The notes beneath the pieces are model-generated. The model ran no database searches, was not told where the DNA came from, and saw only the letters and a program-made list of their open reading frames with translations. This document shows positions 1 through 8,144 of a stretch of 64,000 bases of DNA, in pieces (position 1 is the stretch's first letter; every line of letters starts with the position of its first letter). The translations under genes were made by a program, and so were the position numbers. This stretch comes from Bacteroidales bacterium (GTDB lineage: Bacteria; Bacteroidota; Bacteroidia; Bacteroidales; F082), in NCBI GenBank assembly GCA_023229135.1, contig JALNZT010000017.1, positions 1 to 64,000 of the forward strand, written 5' to 3'.

Positions 1-9
1 ATCGACCTT

Positions 10-127
10 ATGGTGCGCAAATATTTCGGCACAGACGGTATTCGTGGCAAAGCCAACGAAGGCGCGATGACGGCGGAAACCGCCTTGCGCGTCGGCATGG
101 CGGCTGGCCGTGTCTTTCGTCGCGGTG
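10..127 (+). pseudogene. glmM: glmM 5' fragment (phosphoglucosamine mutase), interrupted
   Basis: Translation from the ATG at 10 gives the start of a phosphoglucosamine mutase: the KYFGTDGIRG motif lies directly after the first three residues, and the 39 residues that follow match the N-terminus expected for GlmM (conversion of glucosamine-6-phosphate to glucosamine-1-phosphate for cell-wall synthesis). Base use is much more G+C rich than the rest of the window, and the wording resembles alphaproteobacterial GlmM. The frame is cut at 127 by an IS3-family element and resumes at 1385 (GAC CAC CGC). Together the two pieces cover only about 82 residues of a roughly 450-residue enzyme, so no functional protein is made here. 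Confidence 0.85.
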
Positions 128-187
128 TGGAGTGTCTATATTTGTTGTGACAATTTTTTTTAGCCCGAAAAAGATTAAATTTGAATT

Positions 188-469
188 ATGGCAAAGACGT
201 ATGAAAATGATTTTAAAGTTCTAATTGTAGAGTTAGTAAAATCTGGAAGACCAGTAAAAGAAGTTAGTAAAGAATATAGCTTAAATGACAGTATGATTCG
301 ACGATGGCGAAGAGAATATGAGGGTAAATCAGGAGATTTTACCAAGAAAAAAGAGCTTTCACCAGAGGAAATAGAATTAAAGGCGCTTAGAAAAGAGCTT
401 CGTGATGTAACCATGGAACGGGATATATTAAAAAAGGCAGTGAGCATCTTCTCCAAGAGCGACAAATGA
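188..469 (+). CDS. IS3-family transposase OrfA
   Basis: This 93-residue protein is the DNA-binding subunit of an IS3-type transposase. It starts with a helix-turn-helix of the insE/transposase_8 kind (VKEVSKEYSLNDSMIRRW, around residues 23-40) and ends with a leucine-zipper-like helix (LKALRKELRDVTMERDILKK) used for oligomerisation. Its stop overlaps the start of OrfB by four bases. Near its end, at 430-436, lies an A6G slippery heptamer. The -1 frame is open from there into OrfB, so a fused OrfAB transposase made by programmed frameshifting is expected, as in other IS3 elements. Confidence 0.92.
   Translation: MAKTYENDFKVLIVELVKSGRPVKEVSKEYSLNDSMIRRWRREYEGKSGDFTKKKELSPEEIELKALRKELRDVTMERDILKKAVSIFSKSDK
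430..436 (+). promoter_or_regulatory. A6G slippery site for -1 ribosomal frameshift (OrfA to OrfB)
   Basis: AAAAAAG occurs near the 3' end of OrfA. Read in the -1 frame from here, codons stay open (KKGSEHLLQERQMK...) into OrfB, whose own ATG is at 466. The A6G motif in the OrfA/OrfB overlap is the classical frameshift signal of IS3 elements. Frame arithmetic (188 versus 466) confirms that a -1 shift is what is needed. Confidence 0.75.
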
Positions 470-1350
470 AATATCAATTCATTTTAAATAACTTGGATAA
501 TTTCACTGTTGAGAGGATGTGTAAATGCATGAAGGTTAGTAGAAATGCCTATTATAATTGGATAGCTACAAAGGATGATGTCGTAGAGAAAGAGACACTT
601 GTTTTATTAAAAGAAAGAATTCGATCGATTTTCCAACGAAGTAGACAAATCTATGGTAGTCATAGAATTCAAAAAATGCTGGAACGAGAAAGCTTATTTT
701 ACAGCCGTTCGTATGTGGCTTGTTTGATGAAAGAAATGGGCTTAAAAAGTATTTTGAGAAGAAAATATATAGTAACCACGAACTCAAATCATTCATTCGA
801 GGTTGCAGAAAACAGGCTAAATAGAGATTTCACTAGCTCAAAGCTTGGTAAAAAATGGGTATCTGACATTACCTACATCAGAGTTAATAATGATTGGAAT
901 TATTTAACCACAATCATTGATCTTGCTGATAGAAAAATCATAGGTTGGTCATTAAGTGAGGATATGACTACCGAAAATACAGTTCTGAAAGCTTGGCTTC
1001 ATGCCAGATCAAATAGATCTCTGAGTGGTGATTTTGTATTTCATTCTGACAGAGGCATTCAATACACTTCAAGTAAGATGGTTCATCTTTTTTCTTTCAA
1101 CAGAAAAATCACCCAGAGTATGAGCAGAAAAGGAAACTGCTGGGATAATGCTGTAGCTGAAAGTTTTTTTAAAACAATTAAAAATGAGTGGTTATACCGT
1201 TTCAAATACACCTCTTACAGTCAATTATACAGGTCTGTAGCAGATTATATAAACTGGTATAACACTGAAAGAATACATTCATCTCTAGGATATCTTTCAC
1301 CTCTAGAAATGGAAATTAAATTAAGAGAAAAAGCAAATGAAGCGGCTTGA
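466..1350 (+). CDS. IS3-family transposase OrfB (DDE integrase core)
   Basis: This 294-residue catalytic transposase subunit has an N-terminal HTH_21-like segment (YGSHRIQKML, about residue 63) and the rve integrase core. The DDE triad is visible: Asp in WVSDITYI, Asp in FHSDRGIQYTS, and Glu in NCWDNAVAESFFKTIKNE, followed by the usual YNTERIHSSLGYLSP ending. Length is normal for the family. It is probably translated mostly as an OrfAB fusion after the A6G frameshift. The last 14 bases overlap an artificial start of the downstream helicase frame. Confidence 0.95.
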   Translation: MKYQFILNNLDNFTVERMCKCMKVSRNAYYNWIATKDDVVEKETLVLLKERIRSIFQRSRQIYGSHRIQKMLERESLFYSRSYVACLMKEMGLKSILRRKYIVTTNSNHSFEVAENRLNRDFTSSKLGKKWVSDITYIRVNNDWNYLTTIIDLADRKIIGWSLSEDMTTENTVLKAWLHARSNRSLSGDFVFHSDRGIQYTSSKMVHLFSFNRKITQSMSRKGNCWDNAVAESFFKTIKNEWLYRFKYTSYSQLYRSVADYINWYNTERIHSSLGYLSPLEMEIKLREKANEAA

Positions 1351-4300
1351 AATATTTTGTCTCAAAATTAGTAGGAACTCCAGTGACCACCGCCATCGTG
1401 TCGTGATCGGCAAGGATACGCGCCTGTCGGGCTATATGCTTGAACCCGCGCTCACAGCCGGTTTCACCTCGATGGGCATGGACGTATTCCTTTTTGGCCC
1501 GCTGCCGACAACGTATAGGAAGAATAAATTATCAGCATACCACGCTAAATATTTTGCCTATGATTTAACAAGGCAATTACCTGCCAATGATATTGGCAAA
1601 CTTACCGCATCCTTACAGGATGCTCAAGTGGACTTAAACCCTCATCAAGTAGAAGCAGCACTTTTTGCTTTTAAATCACCATTATCTAAAGGTGCTGTTT
1701 TGGCTGATGAAGTAGGTTTAGGAAAAACCATTGAAGCTGGTATCATACTATCACAACAATGGGCAGAAAGAAAAAGGAAATTGTTAATTATTGGTCCTTC
1801 CAACTTGCGTAAGCAATGGAACAGAGAGTTAGCAGATAAATTCTATTTGCCTTCCGTTATTCTGGAAGCAAAGTCATTTAACAACTCGATTAAAGAAGGT
1901 AATCTAAATCCTTTTAATCAGGAAGATACGATTATCATTTGTTCGTATCATTTTGCTAAAAACAAAGCACCTTATCTAAAACACATCAATTGGGATTTAG
2001 TAATTATTGACGAAGCACATCGCTTACGCAATGTTTATAAACCCTCAAATAAAATAGGCAACGGCATCAAAGATGCCTTAGACCATTGCAAAAAAGTGTT
2101 GCTAACCGCAACACCTTTGCAAAATTCTATTTTAGAGTTATACGGCTTAGTCAGCCTTATTGACCCCTACATTTTTGGCGATTTAAAAAGTTTCAAAAGT
2201 CAGTTTAGCAGAAATATTGATGAAGAAAACTATACAGATTTAAGAAATCGTTTACAACCCATTTGCAAGCGTACTTTGCGAAGACAAGTTTTAGAATATA
2301 TCAAATACACCGAACGTAAACCTTTAGTTCAAGAGTATTTCCCCAATGAAGATGAAACAACGCTTTACAATTGGGTAACGGACTATTTACAACGACCAAA
2401 ACTGTATGCTTTGCCTTTCAGCCAAAGGCAATTAATGACCTTAATACTTCGTAAACTTTTAGCATCATCTACTTATGCCATCTACGGTACTTTAGATGCT
2501 TTAGTCAAGCGTTTGGAAAACATCATTACCAACCACAATGCAATTGAGGAAGAAGATGAAATGACCATTGATTTTGAAACCTATGATGAAATTCAAGACG
2601 AATGGGAAAGCGAAGAAGAAGATGAAAGTGAAGCCGAAGATAATTTTGAGGAAGTTGTTTATACAGAGGAGGAAATTGAAGAAGTTAAAAGTGAATTAGC
2701 CGACTTAGAAAAGTTTAGAGCCTTGGCTCAACGCATTAGAAAGAACTCAAAAGCAGAACAATTATTCACTGCCTTAGAAAGAGGGTTTACAGCCTTAGAA
2801 TCATTAGGTGCTAATCAAAAAGCACTAATTTTTACAGAGTCCAGAAGAACACAAGATTTTATTTGTAACCTACTGGAAGCAAGAGGATATGCAGATAAGG
2901 TAGTTAAGTTTAACGGAAGCAATGCAGATCAAAAATCAAAAGAGATTTATGCAGCTTATCTTAAAAAACACAAAGGCACAGATATTTTAACAGGCTCCTT
3001 AACTGCCGATAAAAGAGCTGCCATAGTTGATTATTTTAAAGATGAAGCAACTATAATGGTGGCAACCGAAGCAGCTGCCGAAGGTATCAACTTACAGTTT
3101 TGCTCTTTGGTTATCAATTTCGACCTGCCTTGGAATCCACAACGTATTGAACAACGTATTGGAAGATGCCACCGTTACGGTCAAAAATATGATGTTGTAG
3201 TTATCAATTTCCTCAACAAAGCCAATGCGGCTGACCAACGTGTTTATGAACTCTTAGACCAAAAATTCCGCTTATTTGATGGCGTTTTTGGGGCTTCTGA
3301 TGAAGTTTTAGGAAGCATTGGCAATGGTGTTGATTTTGAAAAAAGAATCGCTACAATATACCAACAATGCCGAACCACAGAAGAAATACAAACGGCTTTT
3401 GATGATTTACAACAAGAATTAAAGCCTGACATTTCCGAAAAAGTACAGGAAACAAGAAAAGTATTGATTGAAAATTTTGATGAAGAAGTAAGAGAGAAAC
3501 TCAAAACCAATCTTTTTGAAAGTACCGAAAACCTTAACCGCTTTGAAGAACGTTTATGGGATACTACAAAATTCTATCTAAACAGCTCAGCCCAGTTTGA
3601 TGATGAAAACTACACGTTTACCTTAAAGAAAAATCCATTCCCTAATGTATCTATTCATCAAGGGCCATATATGATTTTGAAGCCCAAACAAGGGCAACGT
3701 AAATCAGATATTGATGTTCCTGATGACACTAATATTTATCGTGTAGGCCATAAGTTAGCCAAAGAAATTTTAGGAGCTTGTAAGCGACTCAATACAGCAA
3801 CAAAGGAATTAACCTTTGATTATTCCAATACCCCTACCAAAGTAACCGCATTGGAAAACTATTTAGGGCAATCGGGTTGGTTACAGGTAAGCCATTTAGA
3901 AATCAACTCTTTTGAGTTTGAAGATTTTTTAATCACAGCTTGCATTACGGATGATGGCGAAACCATTGATAATGAAATAGCTCAACGCTTTTTTTCCATT
4001 CAAGCTACGGAAGGGCAAACGCTTTATGCTCCTGATGATATTAAAAAGACCTTAGAAGAAGTATTGTATAGCGAAACGCAAAGTGTTATTTCAGATAATG
4101 CCAACCGTAACAAAGACTTTTTTGATACCGAAATGGATAAGCTCGACCAATGGGCAGATGATATGAAATTGAGTTTAGATAAGGAAATAAAGGACTTAGA
4201 TGCAGAAATCAAACTCCGTAAATCCGAAGCGAAAAAAATGCTTAATCTGGAAGCCAAAGTTAAAGCCCAAAGAGCCATTAAGGATTTAGAAAAGAAACGA

Positions 4301-4441
4301 AGCGAAAAACGCCAACACCTTTTTGAAGCCCAAGACACCATAGACGACCGCAAGGAAAACCTATTAGACGAGATTGAAAGACGTTTAAAGCAAGAAATTA
4401 ATACCACTGAATTATTCACCATAAAATGGAAGATGATATAG
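1337..4441 (+). CDS. SNF2/HepA-like DEAD/DEAH helicase, start rearranged
   Basis: This is a superfamily 2 ATPase of the SNF2/RapA kind, expected to translocate on duplex DNA. The open frame has 1034 residues, but roughly the first 59 come from the IS end and the glmM fragment. The native protein begins near SAYHAKYFAYDL (about 1529). Visible parts are Walker A DEVGLGKT (about residue 124-131), the DEAH box (VIIDEAHRLRN, about 225), an acidic insertion (about 405-445), the C-terminal helicase lobe with ATEAAAEGINLQ and the IEQRIGRCHRYGQ arginine-finger motif, and a charged coiled coil at the end. Only one base separates its stop from the next gene. Similar helicases sit beside methylases in several defence islands (for example DrmD of DISARM), but no other DISARM-specific gene is present. 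The native start codon was apparently lost at the junction. Confidence 0.85.
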   Translation: MKRLEIFCLKISRNSSDHRHRVVIGKDTRLSGYMLEPALTAGFTSMGMDVFLFGPLPTTYRKNKLSAYHAKYFAYDLTRQLPANDIGKLTASLQDAQVDLNPHQVEAALFAFKSPLSKGAVLADEVGLGKTIEAGIILSQQWAERKRKLLIIGPSNLRKQWNRELADKFYLPSVILEAKSFNNSIKEGNLNPFNQEDTIIICSYHFAKNKAPYLKHINWDLVIIDEAHRLRNVYKPSNKIGNGIKDALDHCKKVLLTATPLQNSILELYGLVSLIDPYIFGDLKSFKSQFSRNIDEENYTDLRNRLQPICKRTLRRQVLEYIKYTERKPLVQEYFPNEDETTLYNWVTDYLQRPKLYALPFSQRQLMTLILRKLLASSTYAIYGTLDALVKRLENIITNHNAIEEEDEMTIDFETYDEIQDEWESEEEDESEAEDNFEEVVYTEEEIEEVKSELADLEKFRALAQRIRKNSKAEQLFTALERGFTALESLGANQKALIFTESRRTQDFICNLLEARGYADKVVKFNGSNADQKSKEIYAAYLKKHKGTDILTGSLTADKRAAIVDYFKDEATIMVATEAAAEGINLQFCSLVINFDLPWNPQRIEQRIGRCHRYGQKYDVVVINFLNKANAADQRVYELLDQKFRLFDGVFGASDEVLGSIGNGVDFEKRIATIYQQCRTTEEIQTAFDDLQQELKPDISEKVQETRKVLIENFDEEVREKLKTNLFESTENLNRFEERLWDTTKFYLNSSAQFDDENYTFTLKKNPFPNVSIHQGPYMILKPKQGQRKSDIDVPDDTNIYRVGHKLAKEILGACKRLNTATKELTFDYSNTPTKVTALENYLGQSGWLQVSHLEINSFEFEDFLITACITDDGETIDNEIAQRFFSIQATEGQTLYAPDDIKKTLEEVLYSETQSVISDNANRNKDFFDTEMDKLDQWADDMKLSLDKEIKDLDAEIKLRKSEAKKMLNLEAKVKAQRAIKDLEKKRSEKRQHLFEAQDTIDDRKENLLDEIERRLKQEINTTELFTIKWKMI
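1385..1513 (+). pseudogene. glmM: glmM internal fragment, continuation after the IS
   Basis: The glmM frame resumes directly after the target duplication with DHRHRVVIGKDTRLSGYM and continues to FLFGPLPT. These are the GlmM residues that precede the phosphoserine loop. Homology stops at about 1510-1513, where a GlmM would read LPTPAVA but this sequence changes to LPTTYRKNK and turns A+T rich. From there on the same reading frame encodes a Bacteroidota helicase. The phosphoserine loop and all later domains are absent. Confidence 0.82.
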
Positions 4442-4442
4442 T

Positions 4443-5522
4443 ATGAAAGACTTAACACAATCTGCGATAGACAGACAAAATATACTCAACAACACAGAGG
4501 CAATTGAGAAGATACAAACTCATATTGGTTTAGTAGGTCTTTTATATGATGGGGAGTATCTATTTACTTCCAAAATGGTTGCTAATTTTTTTCAAGTTGA
4601 TTTAAGTACTATTAAAAGAGCTGTCGAGAAATTTGAGGATGAAATAAAGCATAACGGTTATCAAGTTGTAAAAGGGCAAAAATTAAAAGAGTTTAAAGCA
4701 TTGTTTGGTCCTTTACTTACTGAGGATGATGACGATTTTTCACAGAGGGGCATTAATGACCCTCTGTCAAAACAACCTACTGATAGTCAATCATTTAAGC
4801 GTCTTAAAAGTTTGGCGGTATTCAATTTCAGGGCTTTTTTAAATATTGCAATGCTTCTCTCCGAGAGTGAAAATGCCAAAAGGTTAAGAAGTAAGATTTT
4901 AGATATTGTAATTGATACACTTAACCAAAAAATTGGAGGGTCAACTAAATTCATAAATCAACGGGATGAGGAGTTTTTAGTAGCCATTACCCGAGAACCT
5001 ATATACAGAAAAGAGTTTACCAATGCTCTTAACCTGTATTTAGAAATGGGAAATTACAAATATGCGGTTTACACAGATGCAATCTACCAAGCTATTTTTA
5101 AAGAAAATGCTAAAGAATACAAGGCAATATTAAATCTTGAAGAAAAGGACAATCCAAGAGATACAATGTATGCCGAAGTATTAAAGCTAATAGCATCTTT
5201 TGAGGTTGGTATTGCTGATGAAATGAAGGAAAAAGCAGAATCTTTAGGCAGAAAACTTACACCCTCTGAATTGAATGTCTTAATAATGCGATTTTCAAAG
5301 AAAAGGCATTGGATACCACAAATAGAAGATGCCTGTACCAAAATGGCTTCTCGTGACTATGGTTTGCGTAACGTTATTCATAAACGCCTTGAAAACTACA
5401 TTGGTGCTTTAAGCAAAGAAGATTACAGCCGTTTCCTTGGGGATAAGAGTAAATCTTTAATAGACAGGGTAATTGAAAACCCTGAATTGTTAGAAGTTTT
5501 TAAACGCTTAAAAGATAGATAA
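4443..5522 (+). CDS. RhuM/BRO-like DNA-binding protein, probable partner of the Doc toxin
   Basis: This 359-residue protein has an N-terminal helix-turn-helix-like stretch (FTSKMVANFFQVDLSTIKRA, residues 41-60), followed by a segment resembling the RhuM/ORF6N antirepressor group (FNFRAFLNIAMLLSESENAKRLRSKI split over residues about 130-155). The C-terminal half is helical, basic and not recognised. It starts one base after the helicase stop and ends two bases before a Doc/Fic gene. Pairs of such a DNA-binding protein with a Doc-type toxin are known inside R-M loci of Bacteroidota, so an antitoxin or regulator role is inferred. It has no signal peptide or membrane segment and should be cytoplasmic. 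Confidence 0.6.
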   Translation: MKDLTQSAIDRQNILNNTEAIEKIQTHIGLVGLLYDGEYLFTSKMVANFFQVDLSTIKRAVEKFEDEIKHNGYQVVKGQKLKEFKALFGPLLTEDDDDFSQRGINDPLSKQPTDSQSFKRLKSLAVFNFRAFLNIAMLLSESENAKRLRSKILDIVIDTLNQKIGGSTKFINQRDEEFLVAITREPIYRKEFTNALNLYLEMGNYKYAVYTDAIYQAIFKENAKEYKAILNLEEKDNPRDTMYAEVLKLIASFEVGIADEMKEKAESLGRKLTPSELNVLIMRFSKKRHWIPQIEDACTKMASRDYGLRNVIHKRLENYIGALSKEDYSRFLGDKSKSLIDRVIENPELLEVFKRLKDR

Positions 5523-5524
5523 AG

Positions 5525-5992
5525 ATGGCGTTTCGATACTTTACAGTTGAATTTACAATTGAGGTACACGATAATATTATTCGTGAATCAGGTGGCTTTA
5601 TGGGTATTAGAGATAATGGGTTAATTGACAGCACGCTTGACCACGTTCAAAACGACTTTTATTACCCAGAACTGGAAGATAAAGTAACGCATCTCATTTT
5701 TTCATTTAATAAAAATCACTGTTTCAATGATGGCAATAAAAGGTCATCAATTGCTGTGGCAGCTTATTTTCTTACCATAAACAACCTTCAAGGTTTAGTA
5801 TCTAAATTCATTTTAGAAATGGAAAACATTGTGGTAGATGTTGCAGATAATATTATAGACCGAGATTTATTAAAGGAGATAGTTACTTCTATTTTATATG
5901 AGTATGACTATTCAGAAGAATTAAAAATGAAAATAATTTACGCTAAGATGAATCACTTGGCTAATCAAAATATAAACGACAATGAGCAATAA
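5525..5992 (+). CDS. Fic/Doc-family protein (death-on-curing type)
   Basis: This 155-residue protein carries the Fic core motif in its Doc form, HCFNDGNKR at residues 65-73, fitting HxFx(N/D)(A/G)NKR, with the upstream GGFMGIRDNGLIDS signature of Doc proteins. Doc proteins transfer a phosphate to, and so inactivate, EF-Tu; other Fic proteins transfer AMP. The lysine in place of the second glycine favours Doc-type phosphotransfer. It starts two bases after the RhuM-like gene, the likely antitoxin, and overlaps the methyltransferase gene by 11 bp. Embedded in an R-M operon, it may act as a guard toxin that punishes loss of the locus. That role is inferred. Confidence 0.85.
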   Translation: MAFRYFTVEFTIEVHDNIIRESGGFMGIRDNGLIDSTLDHVQNDFYYPELEDKVTHLIFSFNKNHCFNDGNKRSSIAVAAYFLTINNLQGLVSKFILEMENIVVDVADNIIDRDLLKEIVTSILYEYDYSEELKMKIIYAKMNHLANQNINDNEQ

Positions 5993-7724
5993 AAAACAAC
6001 TCCAAAAACTCGAACTCACTTGGATAGGCAAAGGCGAAGAACCTAAGCTCGAACCTCGTATTCTTATAGAAAACCCAGAGTACAGCTATGGCGACCCCAA
6101 TAGCCCCAATATGCTTATACACGGAGACAACCTACTTGCCCTAAAAGCCCTTGAACAAGACTATGCAGGCAAAGTAAAGTGTATTTATATAGACCCGCCT
6201 TTTAATACAGGTGCAGCATTTGAGCATTATGATGATGGTGTAGAACATTCGATTTGGTTGGATTTAATGTATAAAAGGCTAAAAATCCTGAAAAACCTTT
6301 TATCCAAAGACGGTGTAATCATTGTCCATTTAGACGATAATGAATTTCACTATTTAAAGGTTGTAATGGACGAAATATTTGGTCGTGAAAATTTCGTATC
6401 TACTATAGCTATAAAATCTTCTACACCAAGTGGTCTTAAAACAACCCATAAAGACAAAACAATAATAAAGACTAAAGATCTTATTCTTGTCTACAAAAAT
6501 TATGGTCAGATTTCAATAAATCCTTTGTACACAAAAAGAGATGAATGGGATACGCATTATTCAAAGTTTCTTGACAAGGAAACAGATACAATACATAGTT
6601 TGATTGATGTACTAATTAAGGAGAACATAGTTCCTGAAGGAACGAAATTAAAGGATGTTAAGCTAACCGATAAGTTTTATAAGTTCTATTCTAAATACAA
6701 AAATAACATATTTCAAACTCAGCCAGTTATGCCAGCTGAACACAAACAAAACTCTCTTGACCAAAGGGATATTCTCTATAAATATGAAAGTGAAGGTGGT
6801 ACTAATTATGCTATGAATGGTAGAAGATTTGCATTTCTATCAAATTCCTTAAATATCATAGAAGACGATACCGAAGATTTAGGTATCCTATTATGTGATT
6901 TTTGGAACGATATTGACTTTCAAAATACCCAAAATGAAGGTGGCAATTCTTTCCCTGCAAGTAAGAAGCCAGAGAAACTTATATTTCGGTTTTTAAAAAT
7001 GTTCACCAAAGAAGGTGATTTGGTAATGGATTCCTTTTTAGGTTCAGGGACAACAGCAGCTGTAGCTCATAAAATGGGAAGGAATTATATAGGTGTTGAA
7101 CTTGGTAACCACGCATATTCTCATTGCTATACAAGATTAAAAGCCGTTGTTGATGGTGAAAAAAGTGGTATATCTGATACTTTGAAATGGCAAGGTGGTG
7201 GCGGTTTCAAGTTCTATACACTTGCACCCAGTTTATTAAAGCAAGATAAGTTTGGCAATTGGGTTATTAGCCAAGAGTACAATGCCGATATGTTGGCAGC
7301 AGCAATGGCAAAGCAAGAGGGCTTTAAATACCAACCTCACGAAAGCACCTATTGGAAACAAGGGCAAAGTGCAGAGCAAGATTTTATTTTTACCACTACA
7401 CAGTTTCTTACTGTAGAAGCCTTAGACAGCATCAAAGACGAAATGCAACCGGGCGAAACATTGCTCATTTGTTGTAAGTCTTTCCAAAAAGAATGCAAAG
7501 GCAAGTTTAGCAACATCACCATCAAAAAAATTCCTTTAATGCTTTTAGGCAGATGCGAATATGGCAAAGAAGATTATAGCTTAAATATTATCAATATGCC
7601 AGTGTCAGAACAGGATTCAGAGGATTTTCAAGATGGACAAGATTTAGAAGATGTAAGTGTTCAAGAATTGGCAGATAAGAATGTAAAGAGCAAGAAAACT
7701 AATAATCCTTCATTATTCGATTAA
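5982..7724 (+). CDS. mod: type III restriction-modification DNA methyltransferase (Mod)
   Basis: This 580-residue protein is a beta-class amino-methyltransferase. The catalytic motif IV DPPFNTG (residues 71-77) precedes the SAM-binding motif I, DSFLGSGTT (about residue 350), the order found in type III Mod proteins. NMLIHGDNLLALKAL near residue 43 is the usual Mod N-terminal stretch. The region between (about 130-320) is the variable target-recognition part. The reaction is SAM-dependent methylation of adenine (less likely cytosine N4) at an unknown asymmetric site on one strand. It overlaps the Doc gene and lies two genes before the Res subunit, with a GxxExxY gene between. The last 50 residues are acidic and low in complexity. 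Confidence 0.93.
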   Translation: MSNKKQLQKLELTWIGKGEEPKLEPRILIENPEYSYGDPNSPNMLIHGDNLLALKALEQDYAGKVKCIYIDPPFNTGAAFEHYDDGVEHSIWLDLMYKRLKILKNLLSKDGVIIVHLDDNEFHYLKVVMDEIFGRENFVSTIAIKSSTPSGLKTTHKDKTIIKTKDLILVYKNYGQISINPLYTKRDEWDTHYSKFLDKETDTIHSLIDVLIKENIVPEGTKLKDVKLTDKFYKFYSKYKNNIFQTQPVMPAEHKQNSLDQRDILYKYESEGGTNYAMNGRRFAFLSNSLNIIEDDTEDLGILLCDFWNDIDFQNTQNEGGNSFPASKKPEKLIFRFLKMFTKEGDLVMDSFLGSGTTAAVAHKMGRNYIGVELGNHAYSHCYTRLKAVVDGEKSGISDTLKWQGGGGFKFYTLAPSLLKQDKFGNWVISQEYNADMLAAAMAKQEGFKYQPHESTYWKQGQSAEQDFIFTTTQFLTVEALDSIKDEMQPGETLLICCKSFQKECKGKFSNITIKKIPLMLLGRCEYGKEDYSLNIINMPVSEQDSEDFQDGQDLEDVSVQELADKNVKSKKTNNPSLFD

Positions 7725-7726
7725 TT

Positions 7727-8143
7727 ATGGATATTAATGATTTAACGCATAAAATTATTGGTGCATCAATGCAAGTGCATAGAGTGCTGGGAAATGGTTT
7801 TCAGGAAGTCATTTATCAAAGAGCCTTAGCCGTTGAGTTCAATTATATTGGTATCAGCTACGAAAGAGAAAAAGAAATGAATATATTTTATAGAGACGAA
7901 CAAGTAGGCACTCGAAGAGTAGATTTTTTTGTCGAAGATTCCGTAATGGTAGAATTGAAAGCAGTTTCAGAATTAGAAGAAGCTCACAAAGCCCAAGCCA
8001 TTAACTACTTAGAAGCCTATGGCATTGCCAATGGCTTACTTATCAATTTTGGAAAAACAAGCTTAGAGTTCAAGAGAGTTTACAACAAAAAATTAGTAAA
8101 CCCTGCCAATCCTATTAATCATAAAAATCCTGTTCAAGACTAA
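7727..8143 (+). CDS. GxxExxY protein (PD-(D/E)XK nuclease fold)
   Basis: This 138-residue protein shows the family-naming motif GFQEVIY (residues 24-30) and the PD-(D/E)XK-like active-site pattern: Asp66 in RRVDFFVED and Glu77-x-Lys79 in VMVELKAV. The family is common in Bacteroidota and Planctomycetes. Biochemical function is not established, but the fold suggests a DNA or RNA endonuclease. Here it sits between mod and res with gaps of two bases and one base. That is an unusual place, since type III Mod and Res genes normally adjoin, so it may be an accessory nuclease or regulator of the complex. Confidence 0.88.
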   Translation: MDINDLTHKIIGASMQVHRVLGNGFQEVIYQRALAVEFNYIGISYEREKEMNIFYRDEQVGTRRVDFFVEDSVMVELKAVSELEEAHKAQAINYLEAYGIANGLLINFGKTSLEFKRVYNKKLVNPANPINHKNPVQD

Positions 8144-8144
8144 T

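Larger units (their letters stand above)
128..1382 (+). mobile_element. complete IS3-family insertion sequence with 3-bp target duplication
   Basis: This 1255-bp element begins TGGAGTGTCTATATTTGTTG and ends with an imperfect inverted copy whose complement begins TGGAGTTCCTACTAATTTTG. It is flanked by GTG at 125-127 and at 1383-1385; removing one GTG and the element restores the glmM frame exactly (cgcg-gtg-accacc). It holds the two overlapping transposase frames typical of IS3 (188-469 and 466-1350). The element is A+T rich, like the Bacteroidota part of the window and unlike the glmM sequence it sits in. Ends, duplication and both frames are intact, so it may be active. Confidence 0.92.
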
